Assembly (NCBI GenBank): GCA_013397795.1 | Contig: VZTJ01005971.1 | Span: 71,733 to 135,732, forward strand | DNA: 64,000 nucleotides | Source: Orthonyx spaldingii | Taxonomy: Eukaryota > Chordata > Aves > Passeriformes > Orthonychidae | Reading direction: 5' to 3' | Shown here: positions 38,001-49,770 of the stretch, piece by piece | Layout: every line of letters begins with the position of its first letter | Position numbering within the stretch: position 1 is the first letter of the stretch | Position numbers and translations under genes: made by a program | Notes under the pieces: model-generated | What the model was told of the DNA's origin: nothing | The model's database searches: none | Seen by the model: the letters and a program-made list of their open reading frames with translations, nothing else

Positions 38001-40269
38001 CTAAAATAGCTGCCACAGCACTCCCCACCTGTGCTTAGGTAAGTGAATTGCTCCCTGTGAGTCATATTTCTGTCTTCAGTTTCAGAGAAGGAAAGAACTG
38101 GTTTGGAAGCACTATAGAGGTTTATAGTTTGAATCACTGGCACTAACAAATAGAAACACTTTTAGTGCATATAATTTGGATAGTTTGGAACATTTGGATA
38201 GTTCTATAAAGACAGCAGATTCATTGTAGTAAATTAGTCTCTATTCCCATTGTCTCTCAGACATTTCCTTTGGCTTAGGTCAGCCAAACAGTGTTTTGAA
38301 ATATTATGTTATGGAACCCTTATACGGCTCAGCCAGCCTAATCTAGCAGGCTTTTATCAGTATAACCAGCACTTTAATTTCAAACAGAAAAATCAAAATG
38401 GAATCTTCTGTGAATTTACACAACATTCTGAGTGAAGTAAAACAAGAGGATCTGTCCACATTCTTTCTACGGATAAATTCAGTTAAAAACACAGTTTTTA
38501 GAAAAGTATGAAGCTTTGGGAATTTATGTTTGTGTTTCTTCCAAGGGAGTTAAAGAATAATATTTTTAGATATCCCTCTTATACTAATAGTAGAAGCCAT
38601 TAAACATATGTGCCTGCTGAATAAAAAAGCAAATTAGACATATTTTATTTCAGAGACCAGATCAGTAGCAGTTAGCTCATGACAGAAAAAGAAAATGAGA
38701 ATTGAAAATTACTGAATTTACTGGAAAGTTAATAAATCACAATTAGAGGCTGACTGATTGATGCTTTAATACTTTTTGCATCAAAGGATATTTTTGGAAC
38801 ATATTTGAATTAATCATCATGATGAGGTATTGTGATATGTTGGACAGAATAGTTTAGAGAGAAATGAGTCATGTAAAGAGAAGTACAGTTAGAAACAGAG
38901 ATGTCATCTGTATTTCTATGTGGCCAGACTGAGTATGGTAGAGGCCTATAGAAAGGAACAAAGAGTACACAGAGGAATAAATCGCTAAACATTCAAGCAC
39001 AAGTATTAATTAATGCTATTCAAAACTGACAATCTCTATAAAAGTTTACAAAAACACATTTTTAAAAGTATGATAAACTCTTTTCAGCACTTTTGCACTA
39101 GTCAGTTTATTTTCTGTTCCTTTTTGACAGGTTGGCAATCAAGTATTCAGCTTTTTTCATCACTTCCAGGTGCTCTTCAGTTCCTGTAGCCACTCCTTCA
39201 AAACCTTCTAAAAGATATGGTCTAATTTTATGTTTTTTCCCCAATGTCCTTCTCTTTTGCCCTTCAGGATGAAAAGAACCAACATAAAAGAACCTCCTTT
39301 AATTCATTTAAGAGCTATCTCAAGGGAGGCTCTTTCCCTAAATATACTGGCAGTCATCTCCATGTAACTAACTAGGAAGCAATCTTTTGTCCATTAGAAA
39401 AATTAAAATCCCCTCTGTGATGAATGTTTAACATTAACATTACCCAGTAAGGAGTATATCTTCCATTCTTATTCACCACTGTGACTGCAATAGATCTTAC
39501 ATTTAAAATGCCATACAAACAGCTAATTTTCTGTTGTATGTAAGTGGTTTTTGACTAAGAGTAGGTACAGCAACAATCCATTGCTTTGGAGTAGATATTT
39601 GAAGAGTTTTCTTCAAGATTTTTGATATGGAACAGTACTACAGTGATTTCAGAATGGACCCTAAATATTTGTGTATGTTTTTTAAGTATTTCATCATTGT
39701 CATTATCCCTTTAATGAAGAAAGTGTTCTCAGGTTTGCAAAAGCAAACAAAAAATTATTCTCAAGAGACAAAACACTGAATGTTTCTCTCATACTTTAAA
39801 GGAAAAAAGTTACACTAGACTTTATTCTTCCATGCAAAATATCCTTGCTGAGTTCAAAATTCCATTGTATGAGTTGCATTTAATACTTACATTTTCCTAA
39901 TATTGAATTACTTTTGTAATTGTTTTTCTCTTTGCTTTATATGAGTTTTGGATTTTTTCCAAATGTCATTAGAATTAATGAGTCAGGCTGAAGTGTATGA
40001 ATAGAAATTTTATTGTGCAAAATCACCACTTTACGTAAACTAATTTTCGTATTATGGAAAAAAAGATACTTTGCACAAGAAGGAAGAGCTTCTCATCTTG
40101 CACCTTTTTTAAACTTCTACACTATTCTTTAGATTGAAGATTAGATATCACTTAGCCATGTATGAAATAGGGCTACCTGGTGCATAAAGCTAACTAAATG
40201 TAGAAGCAATTGCTTGGCTTGACTTAAACTATCACAGATACAATAATTTCTGATTCTTTCATTTTAGTC
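35021..40269. other. Unique AT-rich sequence, 5.2 kb
   Basis: No repeat family is recognised in this long stretch. The only notable open frame is at 37751-38149 and is listed separately. Confidence 0.45.
37751..38149 (-). other. Unassigned 132-codon open frame
   Basis: This open frame runs ATG to stop on the minus strand in a patch somewhat GC-richer than its flanks. The translation has no signal peptide, membrane segment, repeat or motif I recognise. An open frame this long is roughly what chance allows in 64 kb of such DNA. I found no clear splice-site arrangement or neighbour gene. It is recorded only as a candidate to test, not as a gene. Confidence 0.12.
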
Positions 40270-40533
40270 TCTCTGGGAAGGGGCTCTGTGGAAAAGGCAG
40301 TGGTTATTCTGGTAGGCAGCAGGTTGACCATAAGGCAGCAGCATGCCCTGGCAGTGGTAGAGACCAACAATCTCCAGGGCAGTATGAACACAGCTGGGCT
40401 AAGTGACTATCTCCATTTACTCTGCATTCAGTAGGGGCATATCTAAAATACTCCATCCAGTTTTGGATCCTCAAGACAGAAAAGACACTGATGAACTGGA
40501 GTGAGTTCAGCAGAGGACTCCCAGGATGCTATA
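40270..40533 (+). mobile_element. CR1 LINE ORF2 fragment, truncated at both ends
   Basis: Plus-strand sequence from ggggctctgtggaaaaggca through agcagcatgccctggcagtg and atactccatccagttttgga to gcagaggactcccaggatgc follows the central-to-late part of CR1 ORF2. Frames are broken. The 3' end of the element, with its tail, is missing, so it is an old, doubly truncated relic. Confidence 0.75.
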
Positions 40534-43500
40534 TTACACTAGTACTTGATAAAACAAACAAAACCTCCAAGCAAATACAAGAAATGTCCTTAAAATGTGT
40601 TCTGCTTTGTGGTTTTTGTATAATTTCTGTACTGTCGCTGAATTTCCAGTGAGATTTTGAAGCTTCTGTAGAATTGAAAGTGCATAGCAAGACATTTGAA
40701 TGGTATGTTAATCTGCTGACCCTTAGGTTTATTTTGCATAATACGTAAATCACTCTCTCTAATCAAAAGTACTTTCTTGCTGAGCAACCTTATTGGTGAA
40801 TTTCAATTCCCTACTGAAAATCCTTTATAATAAGAAGGGATTATTAAATTTTGATTAGCATCAGACTATACTCATTTTATCCACCAACTGACATTTCTGC
40901 TAATTGAGGATAAATGCACTAGTCTGATACCTCCCCAAAACACAGAACATATTGAAAGTCTCAGCACAAGCTGAAAACTTAATTAATATTCATTGTGCTT
41001 CCTGGAAGCTACTGGTTGCCTAAACCAGTGTCTTGCAGATAAAGCTGAAAATTCAGTCTCTACAATATCACTATTTGGCACATTTTGTTTGAATTATTAA
41101 ATAGAAGTAATATATCTAAAGTTATTAGCAAAGTGTTAATGTAATGACTTTAGTCATTATAGACCTTTCTGTGATAAACTATGTTTCTGTGCAGTTATTA
41201 AAGAACACCACGCTAATGCTGATTTCCCAGTCAGGAAAATTTCACACACACTTGAAAAATGGGAACAGAAAAAGAATGAATGGGAACAAAACTGGTCCTC
41301 TTTTCTAGTAGCAATGAGTAGGATTGGAAAAACATGGACATCTTTCTTTCTTTCTTTGATCACTTTCATCAAACCTGAGCAGAATTCTTAATTATTGGAA
41401 ATGACAGATACTTTTGGTTTTATTGTGAAGCCACTTCCCTCAATTTTTCATTGTCATACTCAAAAATTGCTTTATTTTAATGTGAAATACTGCTATTCCA
41501 AAGGTTTAAGTTACCTAAAATGCAGAGTCTTTCTTTAAAATCTTGTATACCTTACAGTTTAAAAGTCAGCAGTTTAGCTATTTCTCAGTTTAGATAAGGA
41601 ATCCAGGAAATGCAGGTTTTAGATAATGGCTACAAAAATGAAGCTGAAAGGAAAGTTCTTTTTTTTCAAGTATAAACAAATGGATAATCTCTGATATCCT
41701 TTTTTCTGTTAATAGGGCAGATCACATCAAATGCGCAACACTAACACTCTCAGCCAACTGCAAGAGTCTTAAAGATAATATTGATTTAGATAAAGGACAA
41801 AGAGGTTCAAGAAAGTCTATGCCAAATTAAATACCAGTTTATTGAATCACTTATTATGAATACAAGCATATTAGTGGATTTATTTGACCAGCTAATCTCT
41901 GGAATAGGCAATTCTTAAGTAATCATTTTTTGTTTGCGTTAATAATTGAATTAGAATGGAGTACAATTGAAATATAATTAGCAATTCAAATCAGATTCAA
42001 ATTTGTGAAAAGTACCCTGAATTTCAATTGTAGCTAATTCGCAAGCATTGTACGAATTTAAAGTGTTTGGAATTTTATAACATTTTCCTTTTCATATTCT
42101 GACATATCCAGCTACACAATATTTTATATTAGCAAGTTTTACACCAATTAAAAAATGTGATGTCAAATGAATTAGAATATTTTTTACCATTTTCTGTTCT
42201 GATTTGACAATTACAGTATAAAATGATTGGCATAAAATTAACTAAAATAGTTACAATTAATTTAAAAATAATAATAATCCATTTTCAATCAGCCTGGTTT
42301 ATTGCAAATCCTTCATTGCATTTTGTGGTATAAATGTCAACATAAAAGTTCTTAGTGTTCCACAAACTCAGAAATCCAGTTACACAGTGACCATGACTTT
42401 CATTTCATTCAGAGCATTTTCACTTGTTTTTATATTTTGTGACATTTTACGTCAGGGTTATCCCCTGAGAATTTTGCTAAGCATGTCTTGATTGAGAAAA
42501 CAGAAGGAAAACAGAATGTATATTCAAAAGTATAATAACTTAATGCACCAAAGACCTTATTCTCTTGAGACTGTGGCTGAAGAATTTATTGATATGCTCT
42601 GTGCCTCTAGTTTTGTTTTCGCAAACATTTAAGAGGAAGTTGTCTTTTCTTATTGAAAAAATATATACTAGTATCACTACTATTGGCATTGTAACTCAGT
42701 GAAAAGCTCTGCTTCTTAAATTTCAAGAACATAGGCTGTTCTGCCATTATGAGAAACACTCAGAACCTACCAGGATCTGCCCTATTGCCTTTCTTGTAGA
42801 GAAATAAGATAAAATTTTAATATTGTTAATATTTCCTATTACTCGTGCTTTAGAATCAGAGATTTGTTGCAACATGAGCAGAATGGAATGAAGAATTCCA
42901 GCTGCAAAGTTTCCTGATTAAACTACCCCTTTTTTGTTGTAAGTGGCCAGAACTGGTACACACACATAAACAAGTTGTCACACATGCCCAAGTTGTATAT
43001 TGTTCAGGTACGTATATACAGAACCAAACATGTGCAAGAACAACAGCGTTATAACAATACCCTGATTTCATTTGATACAGATGGTTCTACATACTGTTTC
43101 TGTAGCATATAAAACTGTAGCATCTGGCCTTTTGCTGTCCTTCTTTGAAGTATTATTCAGCTGTAATTGTGAATCATCACATTTACAACAATGTAGATGT
43201 GACCTGCCTATCCTGGCATAAGCAATCAGCAAAGCGAACAAAATCAGTAAAGAACAAACTCAGTAATGCCTTCAGAAGAACTTAACCTTTTGCTTTTCCC
43301 ATATTGATGTTCATTCGTGAAAAAAAGACAGACAAAGAGTGGAATTACCTTCACCCTGGGCATTTCAGGAAAAGAACTGCTGAAGTTAAAAATGGTTGAC
43401 TCCCTGCAAAAAAAAATGTTATTTTTATATTTAAGAGAGGAAAGCAGCAATTTTTTTCAAGTTTTAACATCTCTTCTGTAGCTTTGTCCTCTCTAAACAG

Positions 43501-44661
43501 GTTTGCACAAGCTGCTTCCACTATTGCCTAAATAAAAATCATTAAGGACTCAATCAACAAAGTAATTGTTTATGTTAACTAAGAAAGGACAGTGCCTACT
43601 AATATAGGCTCAAAATTACTGAAACTCATGTGAACAGCAATAGCTTGATTTTGATCTGTGGTATTCAGCAATGCTTTCATTAAATATCACTGCTTGTGAA
43701 AATATACACTCCTACACCTTTATTGGAAAATTAATGATTTTGAGTGTCAGTATCAGAACATACCAGAAAAACACATTCTCTAGTATCTACAGTTGTGGTG
43801 AGCTTGGTTGTAATCCTACAGTCACATAAAATGGAATTATTCCTGCTACAGATGATTATAGATTATTCCTATTAGAATGGATGTCAAAGTCTTTTTCAAG
43901 AATAATACAGAATAAAGAATTAAATTACTGAATATTTATTGAATGCAGTGAAAAAACTCAGAGAAAACTGTACATTTCTTCTGAAATTCTGTTGAAATGT
44001 TTGGGAATCAACCACAAATTACAAACTATTCCCCTATTTGTGTTTCCGGTAAAACAAACAGAAACACATAATCAAGTTCATATTTCGAATATGATGACAA
44101 TTCAATTTGTAATACATTTGGGGAGACAGAAGTGAAATTTCATAAAAAGTCCAATCCTTACCCAGACTAAAACCAATATACAATGGAATTTAAGTTTGCT
44201 GTGCTTTAACAGTGGTTAATTTAAATTAGCATTATGTTTGCAGGTTAGAATGCAGAATTCTGTATTAGACAGTTGAATTGCAGTTGCATTCATAGAGCTG
44301 AGCCTCTTCATGTAGGACTCACAGCAGGAACACACTAATTCTTCTGTCAGAAATCCTAACATTCTCCAGAGGTTAGACATACAAAATTGCAGCAATCCTT
44401 TTCTCAATGTCAGCAATAAATATTTTTCTTCCTTAAACTCCAAGTGTCTTGTTTATTTAAAAATATACAGGAAGGAGAAAAGTAAGTGTTAATAATAATA
44501 GTAATAATAATATCACAACTGTCACACATTTATGAGACTTTACCCTAAGATGAAAGCAATAACTTCTGATATTGACTGTTGGGATACGTAACTGTAAACG
44601 TCTTCTTTATTTGGCAATAGACAGGTGAGAAAAATGTCAGCCCTGCAACATTCTTACCACC
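40534..44661. other. Unique AT-rich sequence
   Basis: No gene or dispersed repeat is recognised. Short tracts include (TTTC)n at about 41341-41356 and (AAT)n at about 44490-44512. The part 41940-42060 is rich in TAAT cores (see findings). Confidence 0.45.
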
Positions 44662-45199
44662 TGTCCTGATTTCAGCAGGGCAATAGTTAGTTTTCTTCTC
44701 AGTAGCTAAGTGGTTTTCGGATTCTGGGCGAGAATAAAGTAGATAACACACTGATGCTTTTGTTATTGCTAAGTAGTGTTTAAGTCAAGGACTTTTCACT
44801 TTCCCACTATCTGCTACTGAGGAGCTGCAGAAAAAGCTGGGAGCATGAGATCAAGGCCAGGATCAGTGACCCAAAATATCCCAAAGGGATATTCCATACC
44901 ACAGAACATCACATCCAGTATATAGTCTAGGGAAGTTACCCCAAAGGGCACTGATTATTGCTTAGGGTCAGATGGAGTTTCAGTCAGCAGGGGGTGATAT
45001 AATTATTTTGTGCATTGTTTGTTTTCCTTGGGTTCTGTCACACTCTTTCCCTTTCCTTATAATCATCATCAGCATCATCATTTGTTCCAATTATTAAATT
45101 GTTCTAATCTCAACCCACAAGGTTTACCTTTTCTTTCCGATTCTTGTCCCCATGGGGGATGAGAGGCAGAGAGTGAGCGAGCAGCTGCGTGGTGCTCAG
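44662..45199 (+). mobile_element. ERVL-type LTR, 3' end missing
   Basis: It begins TGTCCTGATTTCAGCAGGGC and follows the order of a common avian ERVL LTR: ttgctaagtagtgtttaagt, the ccaaagggatattccatacc block, a TATA-like tatatag at 44919-44925, a (ATC)-rich tract near 45062-45080, aatctcaacccacaaggttt, and ccccatgggggatgagaggc. It stops after gtggtgctcagt at 45199. The usual last 30 or so bases, ending in aaaccacgaca-like sequence, are absent. There is no internal viral region. Orientation is opposite to the related LTR at 55515-56077. Confidence 0.85.
44919..44925 (+). promoter_or_regulatory. TATA-like box in LTR
   Basis: tatatag lies downstream of the conserved ccaaagggatattccatacc block, the normal promoter position in this LTR family. 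Confidence 0.5.
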
Positions 45200-45735
45200 T
45201 AGAGTCTGTGTTGCTCATGTTGGTAGCTAGAAAGCTATTTCCTTTCTTATCTAGACCCATGAGCCTTTTAATCTTATTGGCCAGTGAGTCGAAGGAGACC
45301 CACATGTGCACAGATTGAGCTCTCATCCTAGGATTAATGCAAAGACCGAGCCTAGGATGTGATGATGGGTATTCGGCAGTCTTAGAACAAATATTAATGT
45401 CAAAAAATGTGCAAATGTGGGTGTGCCTGTGTATGGAGGAGATCTGTGTGTGTGCCAGTAATGAACCTCCATCCCAATCAGTTGAAAACAGGATTGAGAT
45501 TAGGTCTCTTGCCCTCATATGTGTGAGAGTGCTGTTGGTGTTTACCTGGGTGCAGGTAAAGGCACTGTATCCTGTTGTACTGATCAGCACGTCTGGTCAT
45601 GCCTGTGTGCAGGTTTGTGTGCACACAGACACCTGCAACCTTTGGAGCTCACCCTCACTACTGGCTCAGTTGAAGTTTCACAGGATCTATCTTCCCTTAA
45701 CAGTTTCACTGGAGATGTACTGTCTCTTACAATGA
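45200..45735. other. Unassigned GC-richer block abutting a broken LTR
   Basis: The sequence directly after the truncated LTR is richer in G, C and TG dinucleotides than the flanks (for example gtgtgtgtgcc near 45447). Two open frames overlap here on opposite strands: 170 codons on minus (45590-45078) and 132 codons on plus (45337-45735). The minus frame runs into the LTR antisense, which argues against it being a gene. I recognise no domain in either, and no primer-binding site or retroviral gene. Confidence 0.25.
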
Positions 45736-47340
45736 GAAACAACTGAAACTAAATTTACTCAGTAGCATAACTTCACTGTTCTAGGCACATTTGTATGGGT
45801 TGCTGGTTTTAAAAATAAAGTCTTAGTCAAAGTTATTGTACTCTGAACTATATTTCATCAAGAAGTCAATGTTACGCTTTTTCAAAAGGGTGATTTTAGT
45901 GTTCCCATCTCTACAAATCTCTGGAGCTACCAGCTATACTAACCCTATGCAGTGTGATTGGGCTTTTTACATTTAAGAAACTTAAAACTCTATGGACAGC
46001 TGCCAGAAGTTAAAGCAATGAAACAAAGAAAAAATATTTATAATTTTTAAGATTCCACAATAACTTTAGCACAACAGCAAAATATCTAAATGAAAGAAAA
46101 AACCAAATCAATTAGCATTGTAGCACTTTAAAGCTCTTTTGAAATGATAGATATAGTTTCCTCTTGAAAACCATCATCCTAGGAATCCTCTGATAAAGCC
46201 ATCAAAGTGCCTTTTTGACAGCTTCTGGTTAATACTAGTACACCAAATGATTATATTTTTCCAAAAAGAGTAAGGTCTTTGACATAGATATTAAAAAAGT
46301 TCTGCCGTGAATAAAAGTCAAACTAGAAATTCTTAATTAAATCGATATTAACAGTGGTCACACAACATACAAAATCTGCTTAATGTAAGTTACTACACAG
46401 ATGCTCCAGAGGCTCTTCAGAGCTGGTCCTGAGAGGGCCCCTGACACTCACTCTGCATGCAGCAGAGCAAATCCCACCTTGCATCTCTTTGAGATATTCT
46501 TACACTGTTCCTCTTACCAGTGGAGTTTGGCCTCAGCTGGCTGGACCTGGCCTGCAGCAGCACAGTTTCCTTGCTGCTATGCAGTTCTTCTACTTGTTTA
46601 GACTACTCTGATTTTTAACATTCTTATAATAAATGTTTAATCCTTTGTCTACACTGAAACTGAAATACAGATAGGCAAAGTCTAGCAGTACCACAGCTCT
46701 TATATTTCCAAAGATACTTAAACATAAAGGAGTAGTGAGTAGCAAGGTGGGGGACAGGGTCTCCTTGAAGATGTAGCACAGCATAAGACAGTGCTCTATT
46801 AATACTAAGTCTTGCATACTTTTCAGAGTCTGTCTAATCAAAACTATCATTAAATATAAAACATTTCTTAACAGAAAAACAAAAGACAGACATATATTTC
46901 CTTTAAAAAAGCCAACAAAGTGATGTTTTCAAACTAAACCTTCAGGTTTTTTTAAAAGGTGACATTTGATTGTTAAAATTGATGTAGCAGAAATTACTCT
47001 CCTCCTTGTTTTTTGTCTATCATCTTTTGTGTTACAAAATGTTTACAGAGAAAATTTTCCCTTTTTTTCTTACTTTTTTGCTCTCAAAATATCATTTGCA
47101 TGTTGTTTCAAATAACTCACTCTAGTCATTTTGTCAGTTTTGTAACTGCTTCTGTCCATTTTATAATTTCACGCATGACATTTTCCATTACCTTTAAGTA
47201 GCCAGTGGCAGTTATTTAGAGAGTTTTTTCCTTCAAAATATTTCCATGGAGATTAAAATTAAATAGTCATTAAAATAAGTTGTTTTGTTCCTGTAAAATA
47301 GCTCTTGCACAGCACTGGTCTTGCTGAAATTTACAATTTA
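45736..47340. other. Unique AT-rich sequence with a GC-richer patch
   Basis: Nothing is recognised. The patch 46400-46600 is GC-richer and carries a 66-codon open frame without known domains. Confidence 0.4.
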
Positions 47341-47396
47341 CATAGAATCATAGAAATATTTAGGTTGGAAAAGGCCTTTAAGATCATCCAGTCCAG
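47341..47396 (-). mobile_element. CR1 LINE 3'-end remnant
   Basis: catagaatcatagaaatatt, ggttggaaaaggcctttaag and atcatccagtcca are the reverse complement of a CR1 terminus. Only about 56 bases remain. A short TG run (47408-47421) follows. Confidence 0.85.
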
Positions 47397-47421
47397 GAAT
47401 TTAGAATCTATGTGTGTGTGT

Positions 47422-49104
47422 GTCTGTGAACACACATCTGTCTGTGGGTGATGAGTCATGGTGGTGATGCCCTTAAAACACCAAGAGAAGTATTCAGATA
47501 AAGACTAGAATAATAGACAGACTGACACAGCTGTTCCAGTCCTTCTGAAGATTAAGGCACTAATATACTCAAGAAACTCATGTTTTGCTGTAGTAAATAA
47601 ACATCTCTTCAATGTTTTTCACTGTATTCATCTACAACAGCCCTGAAGAACAAAGAATGAAAGTAGGTGCTTGTGTGAAAAGAGACAAGAATTAAATTTC
47701 AAATGTACCATGGAAGAAAGGCCATGTAGTGACGCAGCAAATCATACTGGGGAAAAGAAACCCCAGTATTGCTGAATATAAAATAATAATTTGAAACTTA
47801 AATGTAATTTTAAAAATACAAGACCTGTAAGACAAATATTTGTCTTTTTAAATACAGAAAACATGAAATTAAACATTTTGTTTATTTTTCATGGGGCCAA
47901 GACAAAAGCAGCTGCCAGCTGTCTTTTGAGAAGAGAGAAGAATTGGTACATTTTTGAGATGAAAAAAATTGTGAAACTTATTCTTGTAGTTAGGATGTAT
48001 TGTGAGATTCTAGAATATTAACTCTCCAAAAATGCTTACTACTTACTTAAGAAAAAAGACAGTAACAATACAGCAAACCAGTAGTTACAATTGGTACCAC
48101 AGGTATTCCCAAAAGAAAAGTAACCAAGACTAATCATAAAATTATGGCAGCTGAATATATTTAACTACACTGATCGTGTCTGTAAGGTACATCTCACAGT
48201 TATTACAGCTTCTTAGCATCTGACATCACCATGCTCTACAATAAAAAAGCCTCCTAGAAATTTCTCCTGAAGAACAGTCAGATTTGTTAAAAATATCTGA
48301 TTGAGTGAAATCTGTAAACATCACACATTCAGCTGACACCAAAATACTGTGTGCTCCATAAACCAGGATTTTTCTTTGTATCTTTGAAATGTTCAAATAA
48401 AGTTCTGAACAAATCTCAGTTTGAACTGGATGAACAAGTTTTCCCTGTTTCTGCTAAAATACAGAAAATAGTCTTCAGAATAAACAACATATAAAGCTAA
48501 CTTAAAGACAAGGTGCTTTTAATTTATTTATTTTCACATCTTAAATTTACATATGTAAATGGATCTAGGCAAGCACACTTCAATACAAATTACCTGTTTA
48601 GTCTTTTGATAGCTTATCTAGACTCCCTCCCTAACATAAAACCTTCAACTTCTTATATAAAATTTTCAGTATGTTGGAAAGAAAAATCTACAGCTGTGAA
48701 GACATAAATTCACATTACAGATTAAAATATTGAAAGATCATAAAAAATCAACAGTAAAACAGTAGGATTATCTGAAGGCTTTCACATAAAACTGTTTGTA
48801 AAGGCAAAAGTAGATCTCCCACAATTGCACTTTTTCACAGAAACATTTCACCACAAGTATGTATTTAACTCAAAGCAAAAAAATTGCACTTGAGGAACAA
48901 GAGATGTAAACCAGAATAAAAAGCCAATTCAGCTTTGTTCTGTGACCATCAGAGTTGCCTCACAGTACTGTGAAAAATGTAGTTTGAATTCCTCATGCTG
49001 TTTTCTTATGCTTATGATAAGACCGTGCTCTTGTATCAGATATCAGATGTGAGATCAGTAGGCTTGTGTGCTTAAAGAATGTTTTCTGAGTTTACCATCT
49101 GTTA
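47422..49104. other. Unique AT-rich sequence, nothing recognised
   Basis: No gene or repeat is recognised. Confidence 0.45.
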
Positions 49105-49232
49105 AAAGTCACAGAACTGTAAAATCATATAATCATTTATGTGAGAAAATACCTCTAAGATCATCGAGCCCAACCCTTAAACCAACACTAAACCACGTCT
49201 CTGAGCGCCACATTTACACATTCTGCCAGTAA
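49105..49232 (-). mobile_element. CR1 LINE 3' tail
   Basis: tcacagaactgtaaaatcat, then ctaagatcatcgagcccaac, ccaacactaaaccacgtctc and gcgccacatttacac match the reverse complement of a CR1 3' end. It passes directly into CR1 ORF1-like sequence on its right instead of ORF2. Confidence 0.85.
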
Positions 49233-49770
49233 CACCAGTTTTGGAACCAGGTATTGATTAGCTGTCTCTTTCTGTTTCTTCCCTCATCATTCCCTGCAAC
49301 TGGAAGGACACTACTTGTGCTCCCATCCCTTAATATCTTGTCCCAAGCCCCTGAATTCTCTCTCAACTGTCCTCTGACTTCTTGTTAGTATTTCATTGCT
49401 GACCACCTGAGAACCAATAACAGATGATAATCTGAGGGCTCTACTAGGGTGGGAATCTTTGTCTTCCCATGTTTAACCCAGGCCCCAGGGAGACAGCAAA
49501 CTGCCCTAAGGAGTGTATCCGGTATTGCATATTGGGCCTTCTGTTCCCTTCAGAAGGGCATCTCACATAATTTTTTCTTGATGGAAGCAGTTTGATAGTG
49601 GGTGTAGCGTAACATAACCTCAGGGACACTTCCAACATAGATGAACCTCTTTATTGTGCAGTTCCACTTGCAGAGTCTCATGCCTTCTGTGCAAGGGCAC
49701 CTAGGGAGGTGAGGCAGACACAGAGAAGACGTGGCTCTGTGTTGGTCCAAGATATAATAGACTTCCATAG
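49233..49770 (-). mobile_element. CR1 LINE 5' region (ORF1 esterase part)
   Basis: Minus-strand translation gives a degenerate CR1 ORF1 C-terminal esterase-like region: AQYAIPDTLLRAVCCLPGAW (about 49540-49480), then LVEPSDYHLLLVLRW (about 49447-49400), and a later SVLPVAGNDEGRNRK-QLINTW-like stretch (about 49320-49250). The order matches the family. Stops and shifts make it inactive. The rest of ORF2 that should separate this from the 3' tail at 49105-49232 is absent. The right end is uncertain. Confidence 0.7.

Noticed and set aside
45078..45590. 170-codon open frame on the minus strand as a gene
   Set aside because: Its last part is antisense to an LTR, no domain is visible, an opposite-strand frame overlaps it, and the length is within chance for a GC-richer patch.
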